Assembly (NCBI GenBank): GCA_910584155.1
Contig: CAJTYG010000003.1
Coordinates: forward strand, 124,001-188,000
Source: an uncultured Christensenella sp.
GTDB lineage: Bacteria; Bacillota; Clostridia; Christensenellales; CAG-917
Length of the DNA stretch: 64,000 nt
Direction of reading: 5' to 3'
Below, in pieces: positions 1 through 10,600 of this stretch. Position 1 is the first letter of the stretch. Each line of letters begins with the position of its first letter. The translations under genes and the position numbers were made by a program. Under the pieces are notes generated by a model, which saw only the letters and a program-made list of their open reading frames with translations, was not told where the DNA came from and searched no databases.

Positions 1-168
1 CGCCTCGAGCGTGAAGTGTTCGGGGGAAAATCTGCGATATGCGGCAAGGGCGTTCAAAAGCAAAACGCTGTCTTTGCCGCCCGACAAGCCGATGTATATT
101 TTGTCGCCGTCCTCTATCATCGCATAATTCTGTATCGCACGGCGCATAGCGCTGAGAATTTTTTGCAT
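1..168 (-). CDS. PP-loop ATPase, TtcA/TilS-like (partial)
   Basis: The first 56 codons of a leftward gene are present; the rest lies outside the window. The translation begins MQKILSAMRRAIQNY and reaches the PP-loop signature SGGKDS at about residues 29-34, the ATP-pyrophosphatase motif of tRNA-modifying enzymes. The helix preceding the loop (AMRRAIQNYAMIEDGDKIYIGLSGG) resembles TtcA-type tRNA 2-thiolation enzymes more than TilS lysidine synthetases, but the diagnostic cysteines are not in view. The start is the ATG whose complement is at 166-168; upstream lies a weak GGTTGGTAG-like ribosome site. Confidence 0.75.
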   Translation of the reverse strand, partial: MQKILSAMRRAIQNYAMIEDGDKIYIGLSGGKDSVLLLNALAAYRRFSPEHFTLEA

Positions 169-253
169 TTTTTCTACCAACCGTAATAGATTATTATAGA
201 CAAAATTATACTTAAATGCGCCTGCATTTGCAAGTGTAATAAGTCAAATCGCC

Positions 254-282
254 TTGACATAATTTTTGGCTTATCATATACT
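254..282 (+). promoter_or_regulatory. sigma-A promoter for the COG2426 gene
   Basis: TTGACA at 254-259 and TATACT at 277-282 are separated by 17 bp. Transcription should begin near 289, which rules out the GTG-type start at 266 and supports translation from 320. Confidence 0.8.
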
Positions 283-319
283 TGTTTTGTCAATGGCAAT
301 ATCGCAGGAGACGGCAGGT

Positions 320-1156
320 ATGAACGAAATAATTGACTTTTTCAGATCGGTTTTTAACAACGACTATCTGACGCTGTACGTAATTTCCATTATCCCCATC
401 ATCGAGCTGAGAGGGGCTATTGTCTTTATGACGGGAATGTTCAGCAGCGTGCAGGAGATGATAGCCGGTATGTTTTGCTGCGTCGCAGGGTCTACAACAG
501 TCATTTTGCCGCTTATATTGCTTGTACGTCCTCTCATACGCCGTATGAAGCGATCCAAATGGTTTGCAAAGATAGCAAAGGGGTTGGAATCTTCGATTGC
601 GGACAGGGCGGAATCGGCTTATTCCGAGGAAAAGGACGCCGCCTTGAGCAAGCGCAAAAAAAACCGAAAGCCGCTGTCTACGGATACGAAAAAGTTTTTA
701 GGTCTGTTTGCATTTGTCGCTATCCCTCTTCCTATGACGGGTGCGTGGACGGGCTCCTGCATAGGCAGTTTTCTTGATTTCCCCGTATGGAAGGCGGCGC
801 TTGCGGTGTTTTTCGGAAATATCGTTGCAGGCGCAATTCTGACGACGGTCGCCTACTTTATGCCGCAGCAGTATGCCGACCTGTTTATGTACGGATTTGT
901 GCTGCTTGCGGTAGCGATTGCGGTCACGTTGTATTTTACTCGTTCCAAAAAGATGGAAAAGCGCAGGCAGGAGGAGCTTGCAAAATATGGCAGCAAAAGC
1001 GAATATGAGCTTGCGGTGTTAAGCAAAGAGGCTGCCGAAAATGGCGAGTTTCTGATAAAAAAGGAATATCTTGACGAAAACGGCGACAAACATATCGTTA
1101 TAGGTAGGGATGCAACGAGAAACGAAAAAGCTGTCGATGACGACAGCGTGATTTAA
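320..1156 (+). CDS. COG2426 / Sm_multidrug_ex family membrane protein
   Basis: A multi-spanning membrane protein of 278 residues from the start chosen here. The conserved family motif PIIELRGAI (residues 26-34, with Glu29 and Arg31) and a second glycine/proline-rich motif, PLPMTGAWTGS, identify the PF06695 family, named small multidrug export protein although its substrate is poorly defined. About five hydrophobic segments are interrupted by a basic, lysine-rich cytoplasmic loop; the C-terminal tail is charged. ATG 320 has AGGAG at 306-310. The longer reading frame from 266 would start inside the promoter. A lipoprotein gene follows 37 bp later and is probably cotranscribed. Confidence 0.8.
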   Translation: MNEIIDFFRSVFNNDYLTLYVISIIPIIELRGAIVFMTGMFSSVQEMIAGMFCCVAGSTTVILPLILLVRPLIRRMKRSKWFAKIAKGLESSIADRAESAYSEEKDAALSKRKKNRKPLSTDTKKFLGLFAFVAIPLPMTGAWTGSCIGSFLDFPVWKAALAVFFGNIVAGAILTTVAYFMPQQYADLFMYGFVLLAVAIAVTLYFTRSKKMEKRRQEELAKYGSKSEYELAVLSKEAAENGEFLIKKEYLDENGDKHIVIGRDATRNEKAVDDDSVI

Positions 1157-1193
1157 ATATAAACATTTATAAAACAGTAAGGATATAAATATT

Positions 1194-1598
1194 ATGAAAA
1201 AAGCATTATCTACAGCTTCTATTGCCATTATTATGCTACTGTCGCTATTTTCGTTGTTTGGCTGCAACAAATATACGTCAAGCTACAAAGCGGTTGCTTT
1301 CGTGCATACGAACACGTCGAAAAATGCTAATATGAGTTTTTCGAGCTTTGAAGGCACTATGGTGTTTAAGCTGAAGTGCGAAAATGAAAATGAAAAAATC
1401 GAATATTCCGCAAGGCTTGAAAGCGGCAGTGCAAAGGTATTTTATGACTGTAGCGGCACAAAAATCGAACTGTTTTCCGTCAATGCAGGCGATGATATAA
1501 GCGATATCGGCGGAGCGCTTAAAAAAGGCACCGTATATATTATAGTCGAAACGTCTGAAGTCGGCAAAAACGGACGCTTTGATTTTGATATCAAATGA
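1194..1598 (+). CDS. small lipoprotein, unknown function
   Basis: A 134-residue protein with a lipoprotein signal peptide: basic start MKK, hydrophobic core and lipobox SLFGC with the lipidated cysteine at residue 24. The mature part is short, polar and predicted to be beta-rich; it ends in alternating hydrophobic residues (TVYIIVETSEVGKNGRFDFDI). I do not recognise a family. It lies just behind the COG2426 gene and ends before a strong terminator, so it is probably the last gene of that transcript. Confidence 0.65.
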   Translation: MKKALSTASIAIIMLLSLFSLFGCNKYTSSYKAVAFVHTNTSKNANMSFSSFEGTMVFKLKCENENEKIEYSARLESGSAKVFYDCSGTKIELFSVNAGDDISDIGGALKKGTVYIIVETSEVGKNGRFDFDIK

Positions 1599-1620
1599 TT
1601 TTTATTTAAATCAAGTATAA

Positions 1621-1650
1621 AAAAACACCTGCGGTTGCAGGTGTTTTTTT
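1621..1650. terminator. bidirectional intrinsic terminator
   Basis: A 12-bp stem (1621-1632 with 1637-1648) and GGTT loop is flanked by an A run on the left and a T run on the right. It can end transcripts from both the lipoprotein gene (+) and the aldolase gene (-), whose stops face each other. Confidence 0.85.
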
Positions 1651-1662
1651 TGTTGTTGCTTA

Positions 1663-2592
1663 TTATGCTTTGCCGTTGCAGCCGAGCACGTCGACGATCT
1701 TGTGCTTGACAACTTGCTTGACAGCCTCTCTTGCCGGTCCGAGATACTGTCTTGGATCGAAGTGAGAGGGATTGAGTGCAAAGTGCTCTCTGATAGCGCC
1801 CGTGACCGCTATGCGCAGGTCGCTGTCGATATTGATTTTGCAAACCGCCATAGAAGCCGCTTTGCGGAGCATATCCTCGGGGACGCCCTGTGCGCCGGGC
1901 ATGCTGCCGCCGTACTGATTGACGATTTTTACAAGCTCCTGCGGCACGGACGAAGCGCCGTGAAGCACGATGGGGAAACCGGGCAGACGCTTGCCGACTT
2001 CTTCAAGTATGTCAAAACGAAGCTGTGCCTGACCTTTGAATTTGTATGCGCCGTGCGATGTGCCTATTGCTATCGCAAGCGAATCGACGCCTGTTTTGGA
2101 AACGAATTCCTGCACCTGATCGGGGTCGGTGAATGCAGCGTCCTTTGCGGATACGTTTACCGCATCCTCGATGCCTGCAAGCTTGCCGAGCTCTGCCTCA
2201 ACGACAACGCCGTGATCGTGTGCGTACTCGACCACTTGCTTTGTGATGTTGATGTTTTCCGCAAACGGATGTGCGCTTGCGTCAATCATAACGGACGTGA
2301 AGCCGTTGTCCACGCAGTCCTTGCAAAGAGCAAAGCTGTCGCCGTGATCGAGGTGTAAGCAGATGGGAAGTCCGCTTGTTTCAACTGCGGCGTCAACCAT
2401 TTTGGTGAGGTATGTCGTGTTGGCATACTTTCTTGCGCCTGCCGAAACCTGAAGGATAAGCGGAGCCTGCTCCTCGGTGGCAGCTTCAACAATACCTTGG
2501 ATTATTTCCATATTGTTGACGTTGAAAGCGCCTATCGCATAGCCGCCTTCGTATGCTTTTTTAAACATTTCGGTTGTTGTAACTAATGGCAT
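1663..2592 (-). CDS. fba: class II fructose-bisphosphate aldolase
   Basis: A 309-residue zinc-dependent aldolase that cleaves or forms fructose-1,6-bisphosphate in glycolysis and gluconeogenesis. Signatures in order are AIGAFNVNN near the N terminus, the catalytic and zinc-binding HLDHGD, EAELG, GTSHGAYKF with a metal-binding histidine, VLHGASS with another, and INIDSD for phosphate binding. Length matches the bacterial FbaA-like class II group. A GGAGG site lies just upstream of the start (complement at 2602-2606). Its own promoter lies immediately upstream, so it is a single-gene unit. Confidence 0.95.
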   Translation of the reverse strand: MPLVTTTEMFKKAYEGGYAIGAFNVNNMEIIQGIVEAATEEQAPLILQVSAGARKYANTTYLTKMVDAAVETSGLPICLHLDHGDSFALCKDCVDNGFTSVMIDASAHPFAENINITKQVVEYAHDHGVVVEAELGKLAGIEDAVNVSAKDAAFTDPDQVQEFVSKTGVDSLAIAIGTSHGAYKFKGQAQLRFDILEEVGKRLPGFPIVLHGASSVPQELVKIVNQYGGSMPGAQGVPEDMLRKAASMAVCKINIDSDLRIAVTGAIREHFALNPSHFDPRQYLGPAREAVKQVVKHKIVDVLGCNGKA

Positions 2593-2626
2593 AATTTATT
2601 GCCTCCTCAGTTATTTTACTTAGTTT

Positions 2627-2655
2627 ATTATACAACCGCTAAGCGAAAATTACAA
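2627..2655 (-). promoter_or_regulatory. fba promoter
   Basis: On the minus strand TTGTAA (complement 2650-2655), a 17-bp spacer and a perfect TATAAT (complement 2627-2632) lie about 35 bp upstream of the fba start. Confidence 0.8.
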
Positions 2656-2998
2656 CCGTTTTAAGCGTAATTGCCACTTTTGGCGGCGATAAATTTATTC
2701 GACAAAAAAGGGCACAAAATCGCAGCGATTTTTGAGGCTTTTGCCCGCAGCGGAAAGGATAAAAGTGTTTGACGATTTGGATTTGATTTTTGTAAAAGGC
2801 TGAGAAAAGTCGGCATTTTTTGCTGAAATTTTTTGCAAAAAACCCGCAAAAATCAAAATTTTTAAAAAAATTTTTTCAAATATTTGTAAAGTTTTCTGTA
2901 TAGAAAATGTATAAATATTCACTACTTCATTTGTTGCATATGCAGACGCATTATGCTAAAATTTAAAAAAAGCGCCGCAGTGCGGCATAGAGGTATGT
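2656..2998. other. AT-rich intergenic spacer
   Basis: This divergent gap between fba and the M29 gene is strongly AT-rich, with long A and T runs around 2840-2900. Short open frames on the minus strand are low-complexity and lack ribosome sites. A candidate promoter for the rightward gene is TTGCAT at 2934-2939 and TAAAAT at 2957-2962, with 17 bp between them. I see nothing else. Confidence 0.6.
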
Positions 2999-4117
2999 AT
3001 GATAGCTGACGTAAGACAGGAAAAATTGGCGGAAAATCTTGTAGGTTATTCCATAAAAGTGCAAAAGGGTGACAAGGTCTGGGTGGACGTGATAGGCGAT
3101 TGCGGCGAGCTGCCGTCTTGCGTGATAAGGGCAATTTACAGGCATGGCGGAATGCCGTTTGTAAACAAAATAGACAAGCGTTTGCAGAGGGAAATACTCA
3201 TGGGCGCCACCCCCGAAATGCTTGATATCTGGGCAAAAAGAGATATGGATTTTATGGACAAAATGGACTGTTATATCGGCATAAGAGGCGACGTGAACAG
3301 CTATGAGCTTAGCGACGTGCCCGAGCAAAATATGCGTGAATATGAGCGCAGATATGCCGAGCCCGTGCACAGCGACAGGCGTGTTGCGCACACCAGATGG
3401 GTGATATTGCGCTATCCTACGACGGGAATGAGTCAGCTTGCAGGTATGTCCACATCCGCTTTTGAGGACTATTATTTTGACGTTTGCTGCCTCGATTATC
3501 AAAAAATGGGCGCCGCAATGCAGCCCCTCGTAGATTTGATGAATAAGACCGATAAGGTGCGAATAGTGGCAAAAGACACCGATCTCAGCTTCTCTATAAA
3601 GGGAATCGGCGCAATAAAATGCGACGGCGGGTGCAATATTCCCGACGGCGAGGTGTATACCGCACCCGTAAAAAACAGCGTAAACGGCTATATTCACTAC
3701 AACGTTCCGTCCATAGAAAACGATATACGCTTTGAAAACGTGAGGCTTGAGTTTAAAGACGGAAAAATAATAAATGCAACCGCCAACGAGACGGAAAAAG
3801 CCAACGCCCTGTTTGACACCGACGAGGGCGCACGCTACGTAGGCGAGTTTGCAATAGGCGTCAATCCGTATGTGACAAAGGCAATAGGCGACATTCTGTT
3901 TGACGAAAAGATAAGCGGATCCATTCACTTTACGCCGGGGTGCTGCTATGACGACGCACCCAACGGCAACAAGAGTGCGCTGCACTGGGATCTTGTGCTT
4001 TGTCAGACGCCCGAGTTCGGCGGCGGAGAAATATGGTTTGACGACGTGCTCATAAGAAAGGACGGTCGCTTTGTCCTTGACGAGCTAAAATGCCTCAATC
4101 CCGAAAATCTGAAATGA
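2999..4117 (+). CDS. M29 family aminopeptidase (AmpS/PepS-like)
   Basis: A 372-residue cytosolic metallo-aminopeptidase of the M29 family, which removes N-terminal residues from peptides. Recognisable regions are the DKVWVDVIGDCGELPSCVIRAIY start region, a central RYPTTGMSQLAGMS segment, and the C-terminal metal-ligand region with ETEKANALFDTDEGARYVGEFAIG followed by SGSIHFTPGCCY and ALHWDLV. Length fits the family. The GAGG-like ribosome site is modest. It is one of several peptidases in the window (S8, M18, TldD/E), consistent with peptide catabolism. A terminator follows directly. Confidence 0.88.
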   Translation: MIADVRQEKLAENLVGYSIKVQKGDKVWVDVIGDCGELPSCVIRAIYRHGGMPFVNKIDKRLQREILMGATPEMLDIWAKRDMDFMDKMDCYIGIRGDVNSYELSDVPEQNMREYERRYAEPVHSDRRVAHTRWVILRYPTTGMSQLAGMSTSAFEDYYFDVCCLDYQKMGAAMQPLVDLMNKTDKVRIVAKDTDLSFSIKGIGAIKCDGGCNIPDGEVYTAPVKNSVNGYIHYNVPSIENDIRFENVRLEFKDGKIINATANETEKANALFDTDEGARYVGEFAIGVNPYVTKAIGDILFDEKISGSIHFTPGCCYDDAPNGNKSALHWDLVLCQTPEFGGGEIWFDDVLIRKDGRFVLDELKCLNPENLK

Positions 4118-4138
4118 ATCGCATAAGCCTTAAAGCTT

Positions 4139-4162
4139 GCCCGTCCTCGGACGGGCTTTTGC
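4139..4162 (+). terminator. intrinsic terminator after the M29 gene
   Basis: Stem GCCCGT (4139-4144) with ACGGGC (4151-4156), loop CCTCGG, followed by a T-rich tract. Confidence 0.75.
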
Positions 4163-4654
4163 TTTTATGCATGCATACGCACGTAATATGTAATCTTTTG
4201 CTAAGAAATTGCGTCAAATGCAAAAAGCTACTGTACAGTAGCGATTTAGTGTGATAAATCGGCAAAGCGAGCGGTTTTTCCGCACTTTTTTATGCGTCTT
4301 AAACTGTATAAGCTATACACAATTTATGCAGTTTTGAATATGATAAACAAGTAAACTTGCCTTTTGATTTGTCGCAAGGGCGGTATTTTGTAAAAATCAG
4401 GAAAAAATTTAAAGGGAATTATACAGTGCAAAAGGCGTTTTATGCAAAATTTATCGGCAAATTGCATAAACTTGCATAAATTAAAGCGTTTTTAATGTAG
4501 TTTTTTTATGCTTAAAACAGTTGCCGATATTTGCGTTTTGTTGTAAAATACAAATCTGAAATAATATCAGTACATACGTGAGATAAAATATTTATATTTT
4601 CACAGAATATTAAAATGCGTTGTGCTGTCGTGTATAGCGAATTCGGAGGCTAAG
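4163..4654. other. long upstream region of the giant protease gene
   Basis: Nearly 500 bp without a credible gene. It holds a perfect 16-bp palindrome, GCTACTGTACAGTAGC, at 4227-4242 and repeated TTGCATAAA-type words around 4460-4480. The best promoter is TTGCCG 4521-4526, a 17-bp spacer and TAAAAT 4544-4549, which leaves an untranslated leader of about 100 nt before ATG 4655. No known riboswitch was recognised. Confidence 0.5.
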
Positions 4655-7600
4655 ATGTCAAAGACAGATAAGAAGCTAAGTGCGGTATCCCTGATCCTCA
4701 TAGCGGTGTTGATATTCACCGCAGTATTCAACATTGCGTATGTCGGCAACGTTGCGTCTGCCGCAACGCAGAACGTCGCACCGTCGGCTGCCCAAAACAG
4801 ATTTGAAAAAATCGATATGGACCTGTCCTCCTTCAAGGAGCAATATCTCAATCACGAGTTGGTTCAGAAAAATACGGCTTCATATGACGGCGACCGTTGG
4901 GTCATCGTCGCACTTGAGGGCGCAACGCTTTACGACGCATTTAAGGCGAGCACCCGTTACAGCGATTTTGCCGCTTACAGCGCAAGCGAGGAAGGACAGA
5001 GAGTCCAAAAGAGCTTAAAGATAGCGCAGAGCGAGTTTTTGTCAAAGCTTGACAGACACGGCATAAACTACGAGTTTAAATATTCCTACACGGCGATAAA
5101 CAACGCCGTTGCGGTCAAGGTTAATGCAGAGGCATACAATGCCATCAGAAATATGAACGGCGTCGACGACGTTTATTATGTCGAGTATTACGACGTGCCT
5201 AAGACCTACGAGGTCGCCGAAAACAATGCGAACGTGTACTCGACGGGTATTTACAATTCGGACGGTCTCGGATATCAGGGCGAGGGAATGGTCGTAGCCG
5301 TGCTCGATACAGGTCTTGACAGAACGCACGAGGCATTTCAGACTCCGCCTACATCTCCTGCATGGGATAAGGCATATATCGAGAGCGTGGTTGCAGGCGG
5401 TCAGCTCAAGGCGGAGGGTACTGCGGACGATTTCTATTACAGCTCGAAGGTGCCGTTTGCATATGACTATGCGGACGACGACTCAAACGTATTTCCGTCC
5501 TATTCCTCACACGGCACGCACGTTGCAGGTATCGTCGCAGGCAAGAGCGACTACGTTGTAAACAAGGAAACGGGCGAGACCTTTAAGGGCGTTGCTCCCG
5601 AAGCGCAGCTCGTCATATGCAAGGTTTTCACGGACAACTTTGAGAGCGAGTATCTCGGCGGCGCAAACACGATGAGCATACTTGCCGCACTCAACGACTG
5701 CACAAGGCTCGGCGTTGACGTCATCAATATGAGCTTGGGCACGTCGGCAGGCTTTGCGGACGAAAAGAGCGAAAAATACATCAACGATATATATGAGGCT
5801 ATAGAGGCAGAGGGCATCAGCCTTGTGGTCGCTGCAAGCAACGACTACAGCTCGGGCTTCGGCGGCGGCTACGGCACAAACCTTGCCAGCAACCCCGACA
5901 GCGGCACGGTCGGCTCGCCCTCGACATATCACTCGGCGCTGTCCGTTGCGTCTATCAACGGCAAAAAATCAAGCTATATACTCGGTCAGAAGACGGGCGT
6001 AACGTCATTGGACGACGCTGCGGTCGCATTTATCACGACGTCGAGCAACGAGTATGGACAGGAATTTAAATTTATCGATCAGCTTTACGAAATAGCGGGA
6101 AAGCAGAAGGGTGAGGAGCTGAGATTTAAATATGTGGTCGTTTCAGGCGTAGGCGAGCTTGGCAACTACACGAGGTCCACGCTCAATCAGCTTGCACAAA
6201 AGAGCGGATATGACGGCACCATTGCTCTTGTAAAGAGAGGCACCAATACATTTGCGGAAAAGGTGCAGGCTGCTATGACGACGGAAGCTGACGCAGTAGT
6301 CATCTACAACAACGTCGCAGGCACGATAAGAATGTCGCTTGGCGAGATAGACGATCCTATCCCTGCCTGCTCGATATCTATGGACGCAGGCAATGCGTTT
6401 GTCGAGCTTGCGGGAAGAAGCAGAGTCGGCACGATAATCGTCAATTCCTCGTATGAGGCGGGTCCGTTTATGTCGGACTTCTCAAGCTGGGGACCGACGC
6501 CCGATTTGCAGCTCAAGCCCGAGATAACCGCTCACGGCGGCGAAATCACGTCTGCGGTTGCAGGCGGCTATGACAAATACAGCGGCACGTCTATGGCTGC
6601 GCCTAATATGGCGGGTGCGGTTGCAATTTTGCGTCAGTATTTGCAAGAGACGTATGACCTTTCCGGAAAAGAGCTTAACGAAAGAGTCAATCAAGTGCTT
6701 ATGAGCACCGCAACCATTGCCAATAACGATGAAAACAACCCCTATTCGCCCAGAAAGCAGGGCGCAGGTCTTGCAAGCATAGCAAACGCTATAAAAACAG
6801 AAAGCTATCTCACCGTCCTGTCCGACGGCAGACTTGCAAGCGAAACAAAGGGCGATGTGAGAAGCAAAACCAAAATAGAGCTTTACGACGACAAGTATAG
6901 GACAGGCGAGTATCAGCTTGACTTTATCATAAACAACATTACCGACAAGGTATTGACGTACGTGCCTTTGACGCACGTTATGACGGAATCGATGTCGTCG
7001 GATAACAAGACAGTATCCGAAAAGGCGTATATGCTCACGGATATGTGCGAAATCACCTATAAGGTGGGCGCAGACTCAAACAGTCTTGCTCCGCTCAGCG
7101 GCGATATCGTAGTGCAGCCAAATCAAACGCTTTCTGTGAGCGTCACAATCAAGCTCGGCGCACAGGCAAAGCAGTATCTCAATGAAAAATTTGTCAACGG
7201 AATGTACGTGGAGGGCTTTGTGTCCCTGCAGCCTAAGGCAAACGATCCCAACACCACGGTCACGGTGGGCTTGCCTTATCTTGCATTCTACGGCGACTGG
7301 AACGATGCACCTCTGTTTGACTACGATCAGTTTACGATAGGACAGTACAAAAAGGATCACCCCGAGCTCGAGGAATCGGAGCTGCTCAAGTCAAGCGCAG
7401 TCGCAACGATGCCTGTAGGAATGTATTGGGAAGATCAGTACACCGTTCCTCTCGGAATATATCTTTACGATCAGCCCGACGGCGATGTGGAAATCACTCC
7501 CGACAAGGAAAAAATATGTCTGTCAATGTTTGACGACTCAAGAGGACATACAGTGTACGAGCTTTACGCTCTGTATGCAGGTCTTTTGAGAGGCGCAGCT

Positions 7601-10600
7601 TATATGGATCTTGTCATAACCGACGAGGCAACCGGCGAGGTCATATTTACAGATAAGCTTGAAAATGTAAGAAAATCATATGCAAACGGCGGCTCGGCGA
7701 TAGGCGCACCCGTCATGATAGAGCTCAACCCCGGCGAGTGGGGAATGCAAAACAATGCGAGATATAACGTATCCGTAAAAGGTCAGCTCGACTATGAGGG
7801 AGGCGAAAATCCAAAAGAAAACTCTTTTGAATTCCCGCTGACGATAGACTACGAGGACCCCGAGATGCTTTCATACAGGATCCGCTATATGTCATATGGT
7901 GAAAAAGATATTAAATACCGTATATATATGGATATAGACGTGCGTGATAATCAGTTTGTTTCAAACGTTATGCCCGTATATATGTCGACACGTCCTGACG
8001 GTTTAGGCGGCGAGGAACCGGTGCTTATGTCTTTGACGGAGTATCCTATTGCGGTCAACGGTCGAAGAGGCGAAACATCTACTGTTTCATTTGAAATTAC
8101 CGATATTTATGAGGAATACGTCAAAACGGGGCAGTTGATCATTCAGGTTGAAGACTATGCGTTCAACTCCACCGTGTACAATGTTTTGCCGGGCGCATTG
8201 CAGGGCGAGGACGCAATGAACGACCCCGAATACGTGCATTTCGTCGAGGACGAAAATCTTACGAGAGGCACGATGAGCACCGACGAATTGGGCACTCCTT
8301 ATTATAACTATACGCTCAAGATAACGCCCAACACGCTTTATAAGTTTAAGACAGAGGGCAATCTTGACAACAGCGTGCTCAAGTCGCTCACATGGCTCAA
8401 CACCGATTCAAAGGTGCAGGCTCAGGGCGGCGAGGTGTTCTCCGGTCTTGCAGGACGCAAAACGATAACGCTGTCTAATACCACCGTTGATGAAGATAAC
8501 AGAAAGACCTATGCAGTCGTAAACGTCATTATCAGCGGAGCGGTAGGTGCGGATCCCGTGCTTACGAGCCTCAATATCGGCTCGGTGTTGGACGGGGACG
8601 GAATTGCCGTGTCGGTCAACGACGGTACTCCGCTTGAGCTCAATCCAAATCAGACTCTCAAAATCAACTGGACGCAGGTGCCGTGGTACTGTCCCGTGCC
8701 AAACGTCACTTGGTCGTCAACCAACGACAAGGTGGTTGAAGTTGATCAGGAGGGCAATATAAAGGCGTTGACAAGAGGCTCCGCAACGGTCGTTCTGACT
8801 GCGGAAACACAGCCGGGCAATCCCGCAGTGTCAAAGCGCATAAGCATTATGGTCGGCAGAGATTACGACGTGCGCAATTACACGCTCTATCACTATTATG
8901 GCGGTGAAGAGGTCGACGGCGGGAGAGAGATTGTCATTCCAAGCAACCTCAATATAATGTATCTCAGCGAATACTGCTTCAAGGGCAATACCGACATCAA
9001 AAAGGTCACGTTGCCGTCTTCGCTTACGGAAATCCCCGAATATGCGTTTATGGGCTGCACGAACCTTGAGGAAATTGTGATACCCGGTCAGTGCATAGCG
9101 ATAAAGAAATATGCTTTTGCAGGCTGTACAAACCTCAAAAAGATAACGCTCGGCAAGTTTGTCGACTCAAACAGAGACGAAATCACGGATAAGGACGGTC
9201 AAAGATATGACGGCACCATATCCATCGGCGCATATGCGTTCTCGGATTGTACTTCGTTGACGGATATAGAAAATGCAGACAGACTTACAACTCTCTTCGA
9301 AGGAGCTTTTGCAGGCTGCACAAGCCTTGAAAGCATAGATATTTCAAAGCTCAGAGTTGCTTATACAGGCATATTCAAGGGCTGCACAAAGCTCAAAAAC
9401 GTCATCACGAGCAAGGATACGGCACTGTCAGTAAGTATGTTTGAGAGCTGCACCTCGCTTCAGAGCTTTGCGTTTAAGGGCAACACCGTGCGCAAAGATA
9501 TGTTTAAGGGCTGCACCGCTCTTACAAACGTCACGTTTGAGGACGGTCTCGTAGCGGTCGAAGCGGGCGCATTCGAAAAGACAGGAATAAAAAATATCAC
9601 TTTGCCAAACGGCAGCATAAGGCTGGCTGCGGACGCATTTAAATCGTCCAAGCTTACAAAGCTCACCCTGTCGGAAGGCACAAGGCTTGTATTTGCAAAC
9701 GGCTCGCCGTTTGGCGAATGCGGCTCATTTACGGCTTATGATATCAACGGAAGCAATGAAGCATATTCCGTGGTGGACGGCGTGCTCTACAACAGCGACG
9801 TCACAGAGGTCGTTGCCGTACCTTATGCAAAAATAACGTTTACAATGCCCGATACAGTCACGTCGGTCGCAAACGGTGCGCTTGCGGGCGTCAACGTTGC
9901 GGCTATTGATCTCAGTGCCGTGCAAAGAGTGGGCGCCTATGCCTTTGCGGGGAATACGACGGTCACGTCCGTCAAGCTTCCGTCGGGGCTTACCTCTATA
10001 CCGGAAGGTCTGTTTGACGGCTGCACAAAGCTTGCGCTTGTGACTGCCGACGACGACTTTGCTTCGGTGAGGTATATAGGCAAAAACGCATTCAGAGATT
10101 GCAAAAAGCTTGAAACCGTCTCAATGCCCGCCGTTGTCGAAATAGGCGACAGCGCATTTGAAGGCAGCGCACTTAAGGAGCTGCCGTCCGACGCCATTGT
10201 AAAGATAGGCGACCTTGCATTCTACGGAAGCAAGCTAACCGGCATAACGCTAAACAGCCTCACAAAGATAGGCGAGGGTGCGTTTGCAAACATTTCCTCG
10301 CTCACATCGGCTGCTTTGGGCGCTATCGAGCAGATGGGCTACGGCGTGTTTATAGGCTCAACCGCTCTCGCTACAGTATCGTTTGCCGAAGGTACGGTCG
10401 TGCTTGGCGAAGCGGCATTCGCTTCGGACAACGCAGTTTCTACCGCTCTGACGGTGACTTTGCCTGCCTCGGTGACAACGATAGGCGCATTTGCGTTTTA
10501 CAATCAGAGAGGGCTTACAACTATAGACCTTACGCATGTGACGCACGTCGATTCAATGGCATTCTGCGGCACGGGTCTTAACAGCGTAGATTTGTCAAAT

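Noticed and set aside
2661..2922. Overlapping short minus-strand frames in the fba upstream gap
   Set aside because: Low-complexity AT-rich sequence, no ribosome site, no family resemblance.
2963..3985. Long open frame (340 codons) on the minus strand
   Set aside because: Antisense to the well-supported M29 aminopeptidase; no recognisable motifs and no ribosome site.
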